DNA of 64,000 bases, taken from positions 9,201 to 73,200 of the forward strand of contig CAZXTD010000002.1 of the NCBI GenBank assembly GCA_964643575.1, in the 5' to 3' direction. This DNA comes from Glaciecola sp964643575. Lineage in GTDB: Bacteria; Pseudomonadota; Gammaproteobacteria; Enterobacterales; Alteromonadaceae. The notes beneath the pieces were generated by a model. It did not search any database. It was not told the DNA's origin and saw nothing but the letters and a program-made list of their open reading frames with translations. A program made the position numbers and the translations under genes. Below, piece by piece: positions 55,133 through 64,000 of the stretch; position 1 is the stretch's first letter, and each line of letters starts with the position of its first letter.

Positions 55133-56008
55133 TTATGGGCTTTCAATCGGCAGGTAGATATCAGTAATCATTTCGTGCTCAGCAACCTCAGGAAAAAACG
55201 TGACTCGCTCAAGGAAGATGGGGAAATCTCTAAGTTCGAACCCTGAATCGGGTAACCACTGTGAGTATAAATAAGTAACGATTGTTCCGATAGTGTCATC
55301 ACTACCAATATGTCGTATTTTTGCGCATTTTCCAGCGGGGATGCTTTTGGTCACAATTCCTTGGTCATTTTCGCCAACATCGCTCTGAATAGCACAGCAT
55401 AAATCAAAACGATGGTCGTCGGGTTTTGTAGAATGAGGGTCGTCATAAAGAAAATTAAAGGTGCGGCTAATGCTCGGCGGCAGTTTATTCATTTTCCGCC
55501 ACGCGATAAACGCTTGTATTGATTTGTCTAGCAATTGCGGCGAACCTCTGTGCTCTTTTACAGCAACTTGTATCTGGGTAAAGTCGATAATTTCTACTTC
55601 AAAGTTTGCTTCATCATTCATAATCTTTTTCCTTAAGCAGATAATAGGTTCGTAGTTTTTTTGCCAAGGAGTCCAGTTGCTGTTGCGTCTAAATTCTGAT
55701 GGGCTTGCATTAAAGTGTTTTTTAAATGCTCTCGAGAATGCTTCGTGGCTCTCATAACCGCTCGACAATGCGATGCTGATCACACTATCTTCCCTATAAG
55801 CCAATTGATAAGCCGCACGCTTTAGCCTGAGTAATCTGAGCAACGAAATCACAGAAACGCCAAAATAAGCCGAACATTGTCGATGAAAATGATACTTCGA
55901 CATATGAGCAATTTTGCATAGTTTGCCAACGTCGAGATCAGCATCGAGATGCTTCTCTATGAACGTAATAACAGTTTGAAATCGCTCTTCGTAATTTAAG
56001 TTTCTAAT
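55133..56008 (-). CDS. AraC-family regulator with GyrI-like effector domain, likely ATT start
   Basis: The frame from the first ATG (55903) lacks the first DNA-binding helices. Upstream it stays open and reads RNLNYEERFQTVITFIEKHL and DVGKLCKIAHMSKYHFHR, a complete AraC helix-turn-helix. No ATG/GTG/TTG occurs there, but ATT at 56008-56006 is six bases after a strong AAGGAG (56020-56015), where one base change gives ATG. Total 291 residues: HTH (1-105), GyrI/SoxS-like effector domain (about 130-290; IVTKSIPAGKCAKIRHIGSD, GFELRDFPIFLERVTFFP). Such proteins bind small drugs or cofactors. Confidence 0.78.
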   Translation of the reverse strand: MRNLNYEERFQTVITFIEKHLDADLDVGKLCKIAHMSKYHFHRQCSAYFGVSVISLLRLLRLKRAAYQLAYREDSVISIALSSGYESHEAFSRAFKKHFNASPSEFRRNSNWTPWQKNYEPIICLRKKIMNDEANFEVEIIDFTQIQVAVKEHRGSPQLLDKSIQAFIAWRKMNKLPPSISRTFNFLYDDPHSTKPDDHRFDLCCAIQSDVGENDQGIVTKSIPAGKCAKIRHIGSDDTIGTIVTYLYSQWLPDSGFELRDFPIFLERVTFFPEVAEHEMITDIYLPIESP

Positions 56009-56223
56009 GATTATCTCCTTCGCATTCTCATCATAAAATGAAGGGCTGTTTGTAACTTGATTAATCTTGCTAGCTTCAGGTTATTTATTAAATATTTTAT
56101 TTTGTGTGACCGAATTGTAGAAAAAAAAAGCTATCTTCTACTATAATCGTTGAGTTTTTACATATATAAATCTTAATCTATCCGATGTGTAAACGAATTA
56201 CGGACTAATCATGGTACAGGGAA

Positions 56224-58356
56224 ATGACTGAAAATTCTGATAGTGAGCCTAGCAGTAGCAACAAAAAATTTCGAAAACGAGGAATAAAAGCATCCCGATC
56301 AAAACTTGAGGCAGCTACGCTTAAGGCAGGTTTTAATAGCAAAATGGAGCTTGCTAGAGCAATTGCCGATTATGAAAATATAGATAAAGACAAAGCTCCC
56401 ATTGACATGGTTCGCAAGGTCTTTAGTGGCCGCTCTGTTGAACCTAAAACAATTGAACGGATTGCGAGAGTCCTTGACGTAGATGCCTTCACTCTTTATT
56501 TGAATGAAGAAGAAGCGGCACTGAGCAATGGAGCTAATGAGCAAATTACTAAATCCGCAAAAGTATATGCCGACGGTCAAGACAGCACTAAATTAGCCCA
56601 AGAACAAGATCAACCAAGTCAAAAAACAATGTTGAGCCCCTCAACATCGACACATAGCAAATATCGTCGTTCTGCCCTGTGGCTTTCAGTTGCAAGTATC
56701 GTCGTTGTTATCTCATTTCTAGTTTTTACCAGTGCAGACTGGTCTAACAATAAGCAGTCTCAGATAAATAACGTAACCTTACCCAAAACAATAGCGGTAA
56801 CGTCTAAAAACGTCGAATTAGCAGAAACGTTAACTCAAAAATTTGTGCAGACTATGCCTGAGGCAATTAGCATTAAAGTTGCTGATACCAATCTCATCAG
56901 CGACATAATAAAACCGTGGGATGCGCCAGAGTCTCTGAGAGTAGACTACGCCTTGCATATAAGCCATGAGACAAAAGGCCGCTATATAGCAGTCTATTTT
57001 CATCTTTATGAAAAGGATTCTCGTCAATTGATATATGCTGATGTGATGCCGACTCGGGATCTCAATTACACACTTGATAGCACCTTCCTTACGATCAAAA
57101 GTTCGCTCGAATATGCTTTGAAAATATCCGATTCAGAACTTGCTTGGCAAAACCATGAACTCAATCAAGAAAATATTTCTCAATTGCAAGATGCTTTAGT
57201 GTTGCTTGATGAAGCAACACTAGCGGAGTTTATTGACCCAGCAAGCACAATGTTATACCGAATATTGAGACAGGCACCAAGTTATACACCTGTAAATGCT
57301 TATATTTGCTTAGCACTTACGCGTTCATATATTGTCGCGCGTGACCCACTGTTGTTAGATGATGCAGAAATAGAATGCGCTAGTGCAGGTAATGATGTTA
57401 TTGCACTTTTTGCTAAAGGCGAATTACTGCGTAGACAAGACAAACTAGACCTTGCAGAGGAGACCTATTTAGAGGCGCTCCGCTTAAATGAAACAAATGT
57501 AAATAGTTTGCTAGGTTTGGCAGAGACCTATTTGGCTAAAGGCTTAAGTACTCGCGATGTCGATTATTTTAAGAAGGCGCTTGAGTTGAGTAAAAAAGCT
57601 GACAAGGTTTCTCCTGACTATTGGAAGTCGTCGTTTACTACAAGCCGCATTTACTACATGATGGGTAATGCAACTGAAGCAATTACGGCGCTAGAAAAAA
57701 GTACAGGGATTAGCCCTAATTTTAATAATTTGACTAATTTAGCCACCGCACATTTTTGTTTTGGCTCGCAAGAAAAAGCACTAACAGCATACGAAAAAGT
57801 AATTCAAGTCAATGCTTCAGTTCCGCTAGCTCACTATAGCTTATCGTCTATATATTCATATTTTGAACGCTATGCAGATGCGGCAATCGCTCTCGAACGC
57901 TACTTTGAATTACTCGAGAAACAAAATGGCCAACCTCAATTAGAGGCCTTAATTGGCGCCGGCGATATTTATCGTCTAAAAAAACAATTCGAAGCGGCTA
58001 ACTCTTTTTATATGCGGGCTAAAAAAAGACTCGAGCAGCAGATATTTGCTGGAGCAAGTGCCAATGAACTCGAAGTCAAAGACGAGTACATAACCTTAAT
58101 GCTTCAGTTATTAAAAACCTCGGATAATTTACCAACTAGCACTCGCAAAAAGTTTATCGACAGGTTTTATCAACTTGAGCAAAACGCAACGACACCTGAA
58201 GATGTCATCACGATTATGTTCTCTTATTTTGCACTTAATGAGACAGACAGTACGCTGCGTCTTTATCAAAAAGTAGCGCCAATGTGCAAAGGCTTTGCAG
58301 ACTTCCCGGTATTAAAAGCTTTAACTACCAAAGCGCTCTCTGCAAATCAAAGCTAG
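56224..58356 (+). CDS. HTH-TM-TPR membrane regulator-like protein
   Basis: A 710-residue protein. Residues about 20-95 resemble an XRE-like HTH (SKMELARAIADYEN, VEPKTIERIARVLDVDAFT). A TM helix follows at about 150-170 (ALWLSVASIVVVISFLVF). The extracytoplasmic part includes an unknown domain (about 190-320) and TPR repeats (about 370-650; LAEETYLEALRLNETNVNSL). The topology matches ToxR/CadC-like one-component membrane regulators, but with TPRs as sensor. It overlaps convergently the cohesin-like gene by 36 bases, and may control it and the dockerin gene. Confidence 0.78.
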   Translation: MTENSDSEPSSSNKKFRKRGIKASRSKLEAATLKAGFNSKMELARAIADYENIDKDKAPIDMVRKVFSGRSVEPKTIERIARVLDVDAFTLYLNEEEAALSNGANEQITKSAKVYADGQDSTKLAQEQDQPSQKTMLSPSTSTHSKYRRSALWLSVASIVVVISFLVFTSADWSNNKQSQINNVTLPKTIAVTSKNVELAETLTQKFVQTMPEAISIKVADTNLISDIIKPWDAPESLRVDYALHISHETKGRYIAVYFHLYEKDSRQLIYADVMPTRDLNYTLDSTFLTIKSSLEYALKISDSELAWQNHELNQENISQLQDALVLLDEATLAEFIDPASTMLYRILRQAPSYTPVNAYICLALTRSYIVARDPLLLDDAEIECASAGNDVIALFAKGELLRRQDKLDLAEETYLEALRLNETNVNSLLGLAETYLAKGLSTRDVDYFKKALELSKKADKVSPDYWKSSFTTSRIYYMMGNATEAITALEKSTGISPNFNNLTNLATAHFCFGSQEKALTAYEKVIQVNASVPLAHYSLSSIYSYFERYADAAIALERYFELLEKQNGQPQLEALIGAGDIYRLKKQFEAANSFYMRAKKRLEQQIFAGASANELEVKDEYITLMLQLLKTSDNLPTSTRKKFIDRFYQLEQNATTPEDVITIMFSYFALNETDSTLRLYQKVAPMCKGFADFPVLKALTTKALSANQS

Positions 58357-58899
58357 TGCTAAAAATGGCGCTAGCACTGCAATAGGAGGTGCCGAAACTT
58401 GCGGAATGCTGGGATCGATCACGTTAATTGTTGCACTATAACCTGAAGATGCAAGTGAAAAACCAAACGGATCTGAGAGTTCGGCATCGCTTACCGATAT
58501 TGTTGTGCTGCCTAATGAAGCCGCAGTGAACACAAACTCACCTAGTAAAAATCCATCAGCTTGATTTGAAAAATCGAAGGCAAAGGAAAATCCTAGAAGA
58601 TTAATCGCGTTGCTTGTATCTGTGACAGGACTCGAGTCGAAAATAGATGGTGCGATGGAAATTGCAGAATTAAGCAATGCTGATGCACCACTAATGGCTA
58701 AGTTAATATTATATCCAGCTAAGTCTTCTGTATCAGCCAAATCAAAAATACCAAAAGATAGTGAAACCGTTTCTCCTACTTCTAGAGTGGTAATTGAATC
58801 AGTTTCAGACTCTGTAAATGATAAGAATGCAGCGTGAGCTAGGGTTAAATTAAGCATCAACGCGGTGATGGTACAGACTTTCAAAAATACTCTTTTCAT
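58321..58899 (-). CDS. Cohesin-like protein with PEP-CTERM-like anchor
   Basis: A 192-residue precursor with signal peptide (TITALMLNLTLAHA). The body is a single beta-domain with cohesin-like spacing (TTLEVGETVSLSFGIFDLAD, DLAGYNINLAIS, GFLLGEFVFTAASLGSTTIS, LSDPFGFSLASSG). The end, VSAPPIAVLAPFLALALICR, looks like a PEP-CTERM/exosortase tail. AAGGAAATAAATC precedes the ATG. It is 91 bases downstream of the dockerin-like protein gene on the same strand, so co-transcription and pairing of the two proteins are plausible. Confidence 0.75.
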   Translation of the reverse strand: MKRVFLKVCTITALMLNLTLAHAAFLSFTESETDSITTLEVGETVSLSFGIFDLADTEDLAGYNINLAISGASALLNSAISIAPSIFDSSPVTDTSNAINLLGFSFAFDFSNQADGFLLGEFVFTAASLGSTTISVSDAELSDPFGFSLASSGYSATINVIDPSIPQVSAPPIAVLAPFLALALICRERFGS

Positions 58900-58990
58900 G
58901 ATTTATTTCCTTATTTTGAGTTTACTATTATAAAATGTCAGATATCAATAATATTGCACGCACTCGTATAGGTGTGCGTGCTTCGTTTGT

Positions 58991-61900
58991 TTAGTTACTC
59001 ACTATTGCACAGCGCGGTAAAGTACATGTAGTCATACAACCACGTAAATCTCTTACCGATATTGTGCCGTCTTCATTCCAATCTGCCGGGTCATCTGGTC
59101 CGAATGCTGAGTTACCGAGCATGCGTGAAATCGCGAAAATATCATTAAAATCTATACTTCCACTATTGTCGACATCACAGCGGACAACGGGAGCAGGCAC
59201 TACTGTAATTTCAAAGTCTAAGGCCACACGCGTTGCGCCATCTTCAACTACGAACTCCATAAAATAAGTGCCAGTTACGTCAGGTGTAAAACTACTCATG
59301 CTGCTTGTATTGTTTACTATGTCGCCGTCGTCAAGCTGACTATTAACCGGTACGTCCCTAAAGAACCAAGAGTAGCTAATCGGGGCAGGACCATTGTCGG
59401 GGTCGACTGAGCCGCTACCATCGAGCATGCTAGTGTCACCTAAGGTGATTTCGTTATCGAATATCACGTCAGGAATCGGCGCGATATTTTCTATGACACT
59501 TATTGCAACACTGTCACTATCGCTGTCTTGCCCATCAAATGTTTCTAACTGCAGAACAAATGTACCGTCAGTGTCAGGAGCAATGCTCGCGAACGCGGTG
59601 TTAGCTGAAATTATATCACTATTGCCTAACCCGCTATCGGTTGGCACTGACACCAAAGACCAAGCGAAACTTAATGCTTGTGGGCCATTGTCTGGGTCGT
59701 TACTAAGGCTACCGTCAAGTTCGGCTATTTGTCCTAAAATCAGCGTTTGATCGTCTCCGGCAATCGCCTCTGGCGCTTGGTTTACAACAACCGGCTCAGT
59801 CACCGTAATATCAGCAGTAACCATGCTCACTATATCTGAGTCACTTACGCTTAGCATGATTGAATACACACCAGCTTGTTGAGGTATAAAGCGAGTGGTT
59901 ACTTGATCAGTCTCGTCCAAGTTAGCTTGCAATGTACCTGTGCTTTGCCATGTATAACTTAGTGGCAAGGGCCCGTTGTCTGCATCTGTGCTTTGAGAGG
60001 CGTCTAGCGTAATTTGACTGCCAACGAACAATGAACCGCTTACTTCAATTATAGCGACAGGTGCTGTGTTTTCGCTTGTTACGATAATCTCTACAAGGTC
60101 AATATTGCTAGCCTCAAAGCCATCATCGACTACAAGTCCGAAGGTATACGTCCCATCAACTGTTGGTGTGAAACTAGGCATAACAGAAGCCGGATCCGAC
60201 AGGCTAACTGACGCTCCATCAGGCTGATTAACAACTACCCATGCGTACTCGAGCATGTCACCGTCTGCATCAGCAGAGCTACTTCCATCAAGCGTCACTA
60301 TGCTGCCATTTTCAACTTCTTGGGAAATACCGGCGTCAGCAACGGGAGGCTGATTCACAACGGCTATGGTCGATATTGTTGCCGTCTGCTGGGCACCATC
60401 ATCCACTACCAGTTCAATATCGTAGTTACCCAAAACATCTGCGACAAAGCCGGTACTTACAGTGTCAAGCGACGTTAGGCTGGCATTACTCACCTGTGAG
60501 CCAATCGGAACGCTTACAACACGCCACTGATAACTAATAGGGAAAGGAGATCCATCTGGGTCGAACGACATACTAGCGTCGAGCGAAATATTCTGGTCTC
60601 TAAACGCAACATCTGGCGCAGTGATAATAGCGACAGGTGCTTCAGGTGGTAGCGGCGCTGTTGGTACGTCAAAAGCAATAGTGTAATCACCAATACCAGT
60701 ATTATTGCCAGTGTTACGAGAGTTATCCACAATCAGTAGAGTGTAAATTCCATCTTCTGGTAGCACAAAGTTTGCTACATTTATTTGGTTACTGTCTGTT
60801 CTATTTACAATTAAATTGCTCGATTGTGAAAATAACAACGCTTGTAAAGTCACTGTGTCAAGATTGATATCACTGATTTGCAAAGATAACTGGCTACCCA
60901 AGCTTCCAAATATTCGGTAAGTATCTATATCTCCCAAAGAGACAGTTTCTGATACTGTGCCTACGCCAGATAAAACGCCATGCTCTATTGCATCAGGTAC
61001 TTTTGCGTAGTGTAAATTGTACTGCCCAACGCCTATATCGTTGCCAGAATTGCGTGTATTGTCGTATACCAGTACAGTATATGTGCCTGTTGCGGGCGCA
61101 TACATTGAAACGCGAGCGGCAGTGCTTTCAGTAGTAAAGGTGACGCGTTGACCGTCGGGTCGGTAGATAGCAATTTNNNNNNNNNNNNNNNNNNNNNNNN
61201 NNNNNNNNNNNNNNNNNNNNNNNNNNNNNNNNNNNNNNNNNNNNNNNNNNNNNNNNNNNNNNNNNNNNNNNNNNNNTTTCTTCGGTGACAAAGTCACCAT
61301 TGACTAACCTGCCGTGCTCGTTGGCCCCGGGAGCTTTTGCATAGTGCAATTGGTATTCGCCTACACCAACATCGTTGCCAGAGTTACGTGTATTGTCATA
61401 CACCAGCACTGTATAGGTGCCTGCTAGTGGCGCAAACATTGCTATACCTGCTGTGGTGCTTTCAGTAGTAAAGGTGACGCGTTGACCGTCGGGTCGGTAG
61501 ATAGCAATTTCAGGTGTGAAGGCTGTTTCGTTTATATCGACTGCCGACAAAAACACATATTCACCTACATCGGCTTCGAGAGTCCATGAGTCGATATCGC
61601 CTAGTGTGATTTCTTCGGTGACAAAGTCACCATTGACTAACCTGCCGTGCTCGTTGGCCCCGGGCGCTTTAACATAATGAATTCGGTAAGCACCGATTCC
61701 TGTATCTTCATCAGTATTAGGAGTATTGTCTCTAATCGTAAGACTAAAGGTTCCGGTAGAATTAGCGAATAACCCAACTCGTGCAGCTCTTGATTCTGTT
61801 CTGCTAGTAACAACGTTGCCACTAGGATCGCGCACTTGTATGCTTGGAAAAAGAGATGAATTATTTATGTCTACAGCGCTAATGAGAACATATTCACCTT

Positions 61901-62081
61901 GGTTTGCCGTAAATTGGTAAGTATCAACATCACCAGCAATATCAATAGCACCTGTAACGCTGCCTCCGTTTACGAGGTTATTGGCATACGAGTGACCTGA
62001 AAAGCCAATAAATATAATAAAAAGTAGATATTTTAAATGAATCGTCATTATTTGACGTTGTTGATACGAACCGTTGTGCAT
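58991..62081 (-). CDS. Large secreted PPC/PKD/dockerin-like protein (assembly gap inside)
   Basis: One gene across the N run. The ATG at 62081 follows AGGGAG and the signal peptide is KYLLFIIFIGFSGHSYA. Then come at least four PPC-like units of about 111 residues (GDIDSWTLEADVGEYVFLSA, TYTVLVYDNTRNSGNDVG), five PKD/Ig-like domains (LDASMSFDPDGSPFPISYQW and similar) and a C-terminal dockerin-like pair of Ca loops (DVDNSGSIDFND, DWNEDGTISVRD) ending CTLPRCA. The halves appear in different frames only because the gap is written as 100 bases; 99 would restore the frame. It is probably a surface or matrix protein. Confidence 0.85.
61177..61276. other. Run of 100 N (assembly gap) within a near-identical repeat
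   Basis: The sequences on both sides match, almost base for base, the neighbouring unit 333 bases downstream in the window (61277 versus 61610; 61176 versus 61510). Alignment predicts that 99 bases would fill the gap if just one unit is affected. More units could be hidden. Confidence 0.9.
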
Positions 62082-62472
62082 ATTAATCTCCCTAACGTGA
62101 TATTCACGAAATACTAGGCAGACGCGTTATCTTAATTCACTAGTATTTCTGATTAGATAAACGACCTCACAACTTCAACAGTTGAACGTTTCTTTTAAAC
62201 ACAATAGTAAAGAAAAAAACAAATTAAAAGCGTAAAAACAGTGACTTAAACCTTAACTGTCACTATCTGTCATTAACTGACCACCCAAAAGAGAGAGTAC
62301 TTTTCTACAGATCAGCTTATATGATTACAGTTTATATCCTCATCGGTAGAGCCATGCGTTTTGAATATTGCAGTTAAGCGCTATTTAATCCTTTGGCGCT
62401 AACATCTTGATTAAAGAAACCACAATAGATAAAGAATGAAAATAGCATGAAGTAATGCAGCGCTAAATGTCA
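62082..62472. other. Intergenic stretch upstream of the PPC/PKD gene
   Basis: About 390 bases, AT-rich, with no supported gene. It should carry the promoter of the dockerin/cohesin unit. No hairpin or operator was convincing. Confidence 0.35.
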
Positions 62473-63318
62473 CTATTGGTCTTTGCGCATATTAACTTCA
62501 CCCTCTTTTTTTAGGTACTTGTCGATGTACTTCTGAAAGTCTTTTTCGCGACATGTTATTTTGCCGCCCATTAAACCGCTCAATATTTTCAGTTTGGTTT
62601 TTATAGAGTCATCGCAAGTGATCATATGCACGCCGGGCTCTTTAGAGTACAAATATTCATTGCTATATACTGGTGCGTCTATAGTAGGCGATACAAGGCT
62701 TGTTGAATATTCACGACTTGCTGATTGGGCAAGTGCATTTAGCTTGTTTGATTCGATATTCCGTAATTGTTTTTGAATATTGTCGCGCGAACCATATTTA
62801 GAAAGTGTCGTTGGCGAAGATTCTTGATTTGTTTCACTGCTCGCCGACTCGAGGGCTGTCGATGTCTTGCTCTCTTTCTTTTCAGGCAGCGTTTCGCTAG
62901 TGATGAGGGGTAATTCTTCTGGTGTGTATTCAGTTGCTTGCTCTGCGGTATTTGAGGCGGCTTTCTCTTGTTCCTCGATAACTGCATCTTTAACTTGTGA
63001 TATTTGCTCAACTGCTTCTTTGTTTTGCTCAGTTTTAGGTAAAGGAATGAACAAGTAGCTCTGAATTTTTGTGCTTATCGTATCATCCATTTGAGTAGCA
63101 GTTTGCTCAACGGCTTCGTAAAAACTCAACTTGCTCAATATCAGCACAACAAAAACGCTGTGCGCCAGTACAGATAAAAATATAAAGGGTGCGCCAAGCG
63201 ATTTCTTTTGGCGCTTAAATAGGTGAGAAGCGCCTTTTTCGGCTGGCGGAATTTGTTCAATATTGATTGTGTGCAAATATATTGTCCAATTCCTTGGTTG
63301 TAAGCAGAAATGAGACAA
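62473..63318 (-). CDS. Hypothetical TonB-like anchored protein
   Basis: A 281-residue frame starting at a TTG at 63318; another TTG at 63276 (HTINIEQIPP) is as likely and no ATG fits. One TM segment (APFIFLSVLAHSVFVVLILS, about 50-70) is followed by a long Glu/Ser/Thr-rich linker (about 95-190) and a small globular end with two cysteines (ITCDDSIKTK, GGKITCREKDFQKYI). Anchor, linker and small C-terminal domain recall TonB-type periplasm-spanning proteins, but no TonB domain was recognised. Co-oriented with the DUF2306 gene, 31 bases after it. Confidence 0.6.
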   Translation of the reverse strand: MSHFCLQPRNWTIYLHTINIEQIPPAEKGASHLFKRQKKSLGAPFIFLSVLAHSVFVVLILSKLSFYEAVEQTATQMDDTISTKIQSYLFIPLPKTEQNKEAVEQISQVKDAVIEEQEKAASNTAEQATEYTPEELPLITSETLPEKKESKTSTALESASSETNQESSPTTLSKYGSRDNIQKQLRNIESNKLNALAQSASREYSTSLVSPTIDAPVYSNEYLYSKEPGVHMITCDDSIKTKLKILSGLMGGKITCREKDFQKYIDKYLKKEGEVNMRKDQ

Positions 63319-63349
63319 ATACCGTGCTTTTTAGTTCGAACTTTATTGA

Positions 63350-64000
63350 TTAAGTGCTTATAGCTGGAATCCAACTTGCTAAACTAATGCCGACTAAGCC
63401 AACAAAAAATACGGTGCCGATTAGCACCAACAGTGCGCTACACGTTATCTTTAGTCCATTATTTGGTGACTTTTCGGCCCGTCTTACACACTCAAAAATC
63501 AGCAAAGGAATTATGTACGAGCACACGCTAATAGTCACCACAGTTGGGCCTGTAAAGTCCTCCATGTTAATACCAATGGTGCCAAAAACCATAAGCCAAG
63601 CAAACATAATCAGCCTAAAAAACAAAACACCATTGGCTGCAAGAAACAGACGAATTGCCCACGTTTGATGCACTAAAATGTTACGTTTTCTGGCTGCGCT
63701 AACGGCAAAAAAACTACTCACTAGCACCACTAATCCGCTAAATGAGGTAAGGCTGTGCAGTAATAAATTACCAACAGTACCTCGGGTGGTAATTAGGTAT
63801 AAGCCGGCCACAGAAATAAGGCACGCAAGTAGCACAAACACACGACCGTTTATGCGGTGAAACTTTTGAAAGCGCTGCCTCAGTTGAGGCATAAGCTGCA
63901 AGCTACCGCCAATAATCATGATGATGGCGAGCAAAACGTGTAAACCATAAAAGGTATTGCCTAAAGTATCGTTTTCCACATATGCCGTTGGATTAAACTT
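63350..64000 (-). CDS. DUF2306-like membrane protein (5' end cut by window)
   Basis: The frame is open to the right edge (KFNPTAYVENDTLGNTFYGL); a GTG at 63979 is possible but the gene probably begins outside. About 216 residues are visible, with seven hydrophobic segments (LLAIIMIIGGSLQLMPQLRQ, HRINGRVFVLLACLISVAG, HQTWAIRLFLAANGVLFFRL). The His/Arg pattern fits DUF2306/heme-region-like membrane proteins of unknown function. Confidence 0.7.
   Translation of the reverse strand, partial: KFNPTAYVENDTLGNTFYGLHVLLAIIMIIGGSLQLMPQLRQRFQKFHRINGRVFVLLACLISVAGLYLITTRGTVGNLLLHSLTSFSGLVVLVSSFFAVSAARKRNILVHQTWAIRLFLAANGVLFFRLIMFAWLMVFGTIGINMEDFTGPTVVTISVCSYIIPLLIFECVRRAEKSPNNGLKITCSALLVLIGTVFFVGLVGISLASWIPAIST

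Noticed and set aside
61128..61300. Two separate overlapping genes at the N gap
   Set aside because: The overlap exists only because N is translated as X; flanking repeats show one gene.

Overview
The window looks like chromosome from a marine gammaproteobacterium, most plausibly an Alteromonadales (Alteromonadaceae-like) species. The basis is moderate AT richness, many TonB/porin/xylanase functions, an L-lactate permease/D-lactate dehydrogenase pair, DUF2339/DUF3667 membrane proteins, PEP-CTERM-like anchors, and the type of short inverted-repeat element seen at 16.2 kb. This is inference; no rRNA or tRNA gene is present to fix the taxonomy. One run of 100 N (61177-61276) marks an assembly gap.

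Layout. 1-12.2 kb is a carbohydrate locus: a lipoprotein of the PQQ/sugar-dehydrogenase-like plus HEAT type (cut by the left edge), a GH10 xylanase lipoprotein and a PAS-AraC regulator. Divergent from the regulator runs a cluster with a TIM-barrel sugar isomerase, MFS transporter, Tat-exported small dehydrogenase subunit, GMC flavoprotein and a secreted second TIM-barrel protein, followed by a convergent ThuA-like protein. The set resembles glycoside 3-oxidation (3-keto-sugar) pathways. 12.6-21 kb holds a TonB-dependent receptor, a DcaP-like porin and a lactate module (LysR, LldP, Dld). 21.3-26 kb has a Sel1-repeat protein and two polytopic membrane proteins. 26.1-33.4 kb is a five-gene operon: HlyD-type adaptor, MacB-type ATPase, FtsX-type permease, NtrC-type regulator and histidine kinase. 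A sigma-54 promoter lies just upstream, so the regulator may control its own operon.

33.6-37 kb is a divergent sulfide/persulfide locus (BigR-like ArsR repressor, two YeeE/YedE half-proteins, persulfide-dioxygenase-like MBL protein, and divergently TauE/SafE and rhodanese) with a palindrome between the two arms. 37.1-41.8 kb has two overlapping exported amidohydrolase-family genes, one of which lacks the usual HxH metal motif. 42-46.3 kb is gene-poor and worn, with several broken genes and duplicated fragments: a GFA-family remnant, a mosaic of two nearby genes, and a lipoprotein gene with an early stop. 46.3-53.7 kb holds a sugar-type binding protein divergent from a chemoreceptor, a DUF900 hydrolase, a membrane-thioredoxin fusion, an orphan Cache protein, small secreted proteins and a frameshifted DUF6795-like gene.

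53.8-64 kb contains a DUF3754 protein, an AraC-GyrI regulator that seems to start at ATT, and a large HTH-TM-TPR protein. Next to it is a two-gene set encoding a PPC/PKD/dockerin-like secreted protein and a cohesin-like protein with a PEP-CTERM-like tail. A TonB-like anchored protein and a DUF2306 membrane protein (cut by the right edge) close the window. The strongest leads are the dockerin/cohesin pair with its neighbouring membrane regulator, the 3-keto-sugar locus, the sigma-54 efflux operon, and the worn region with recombined fragments.
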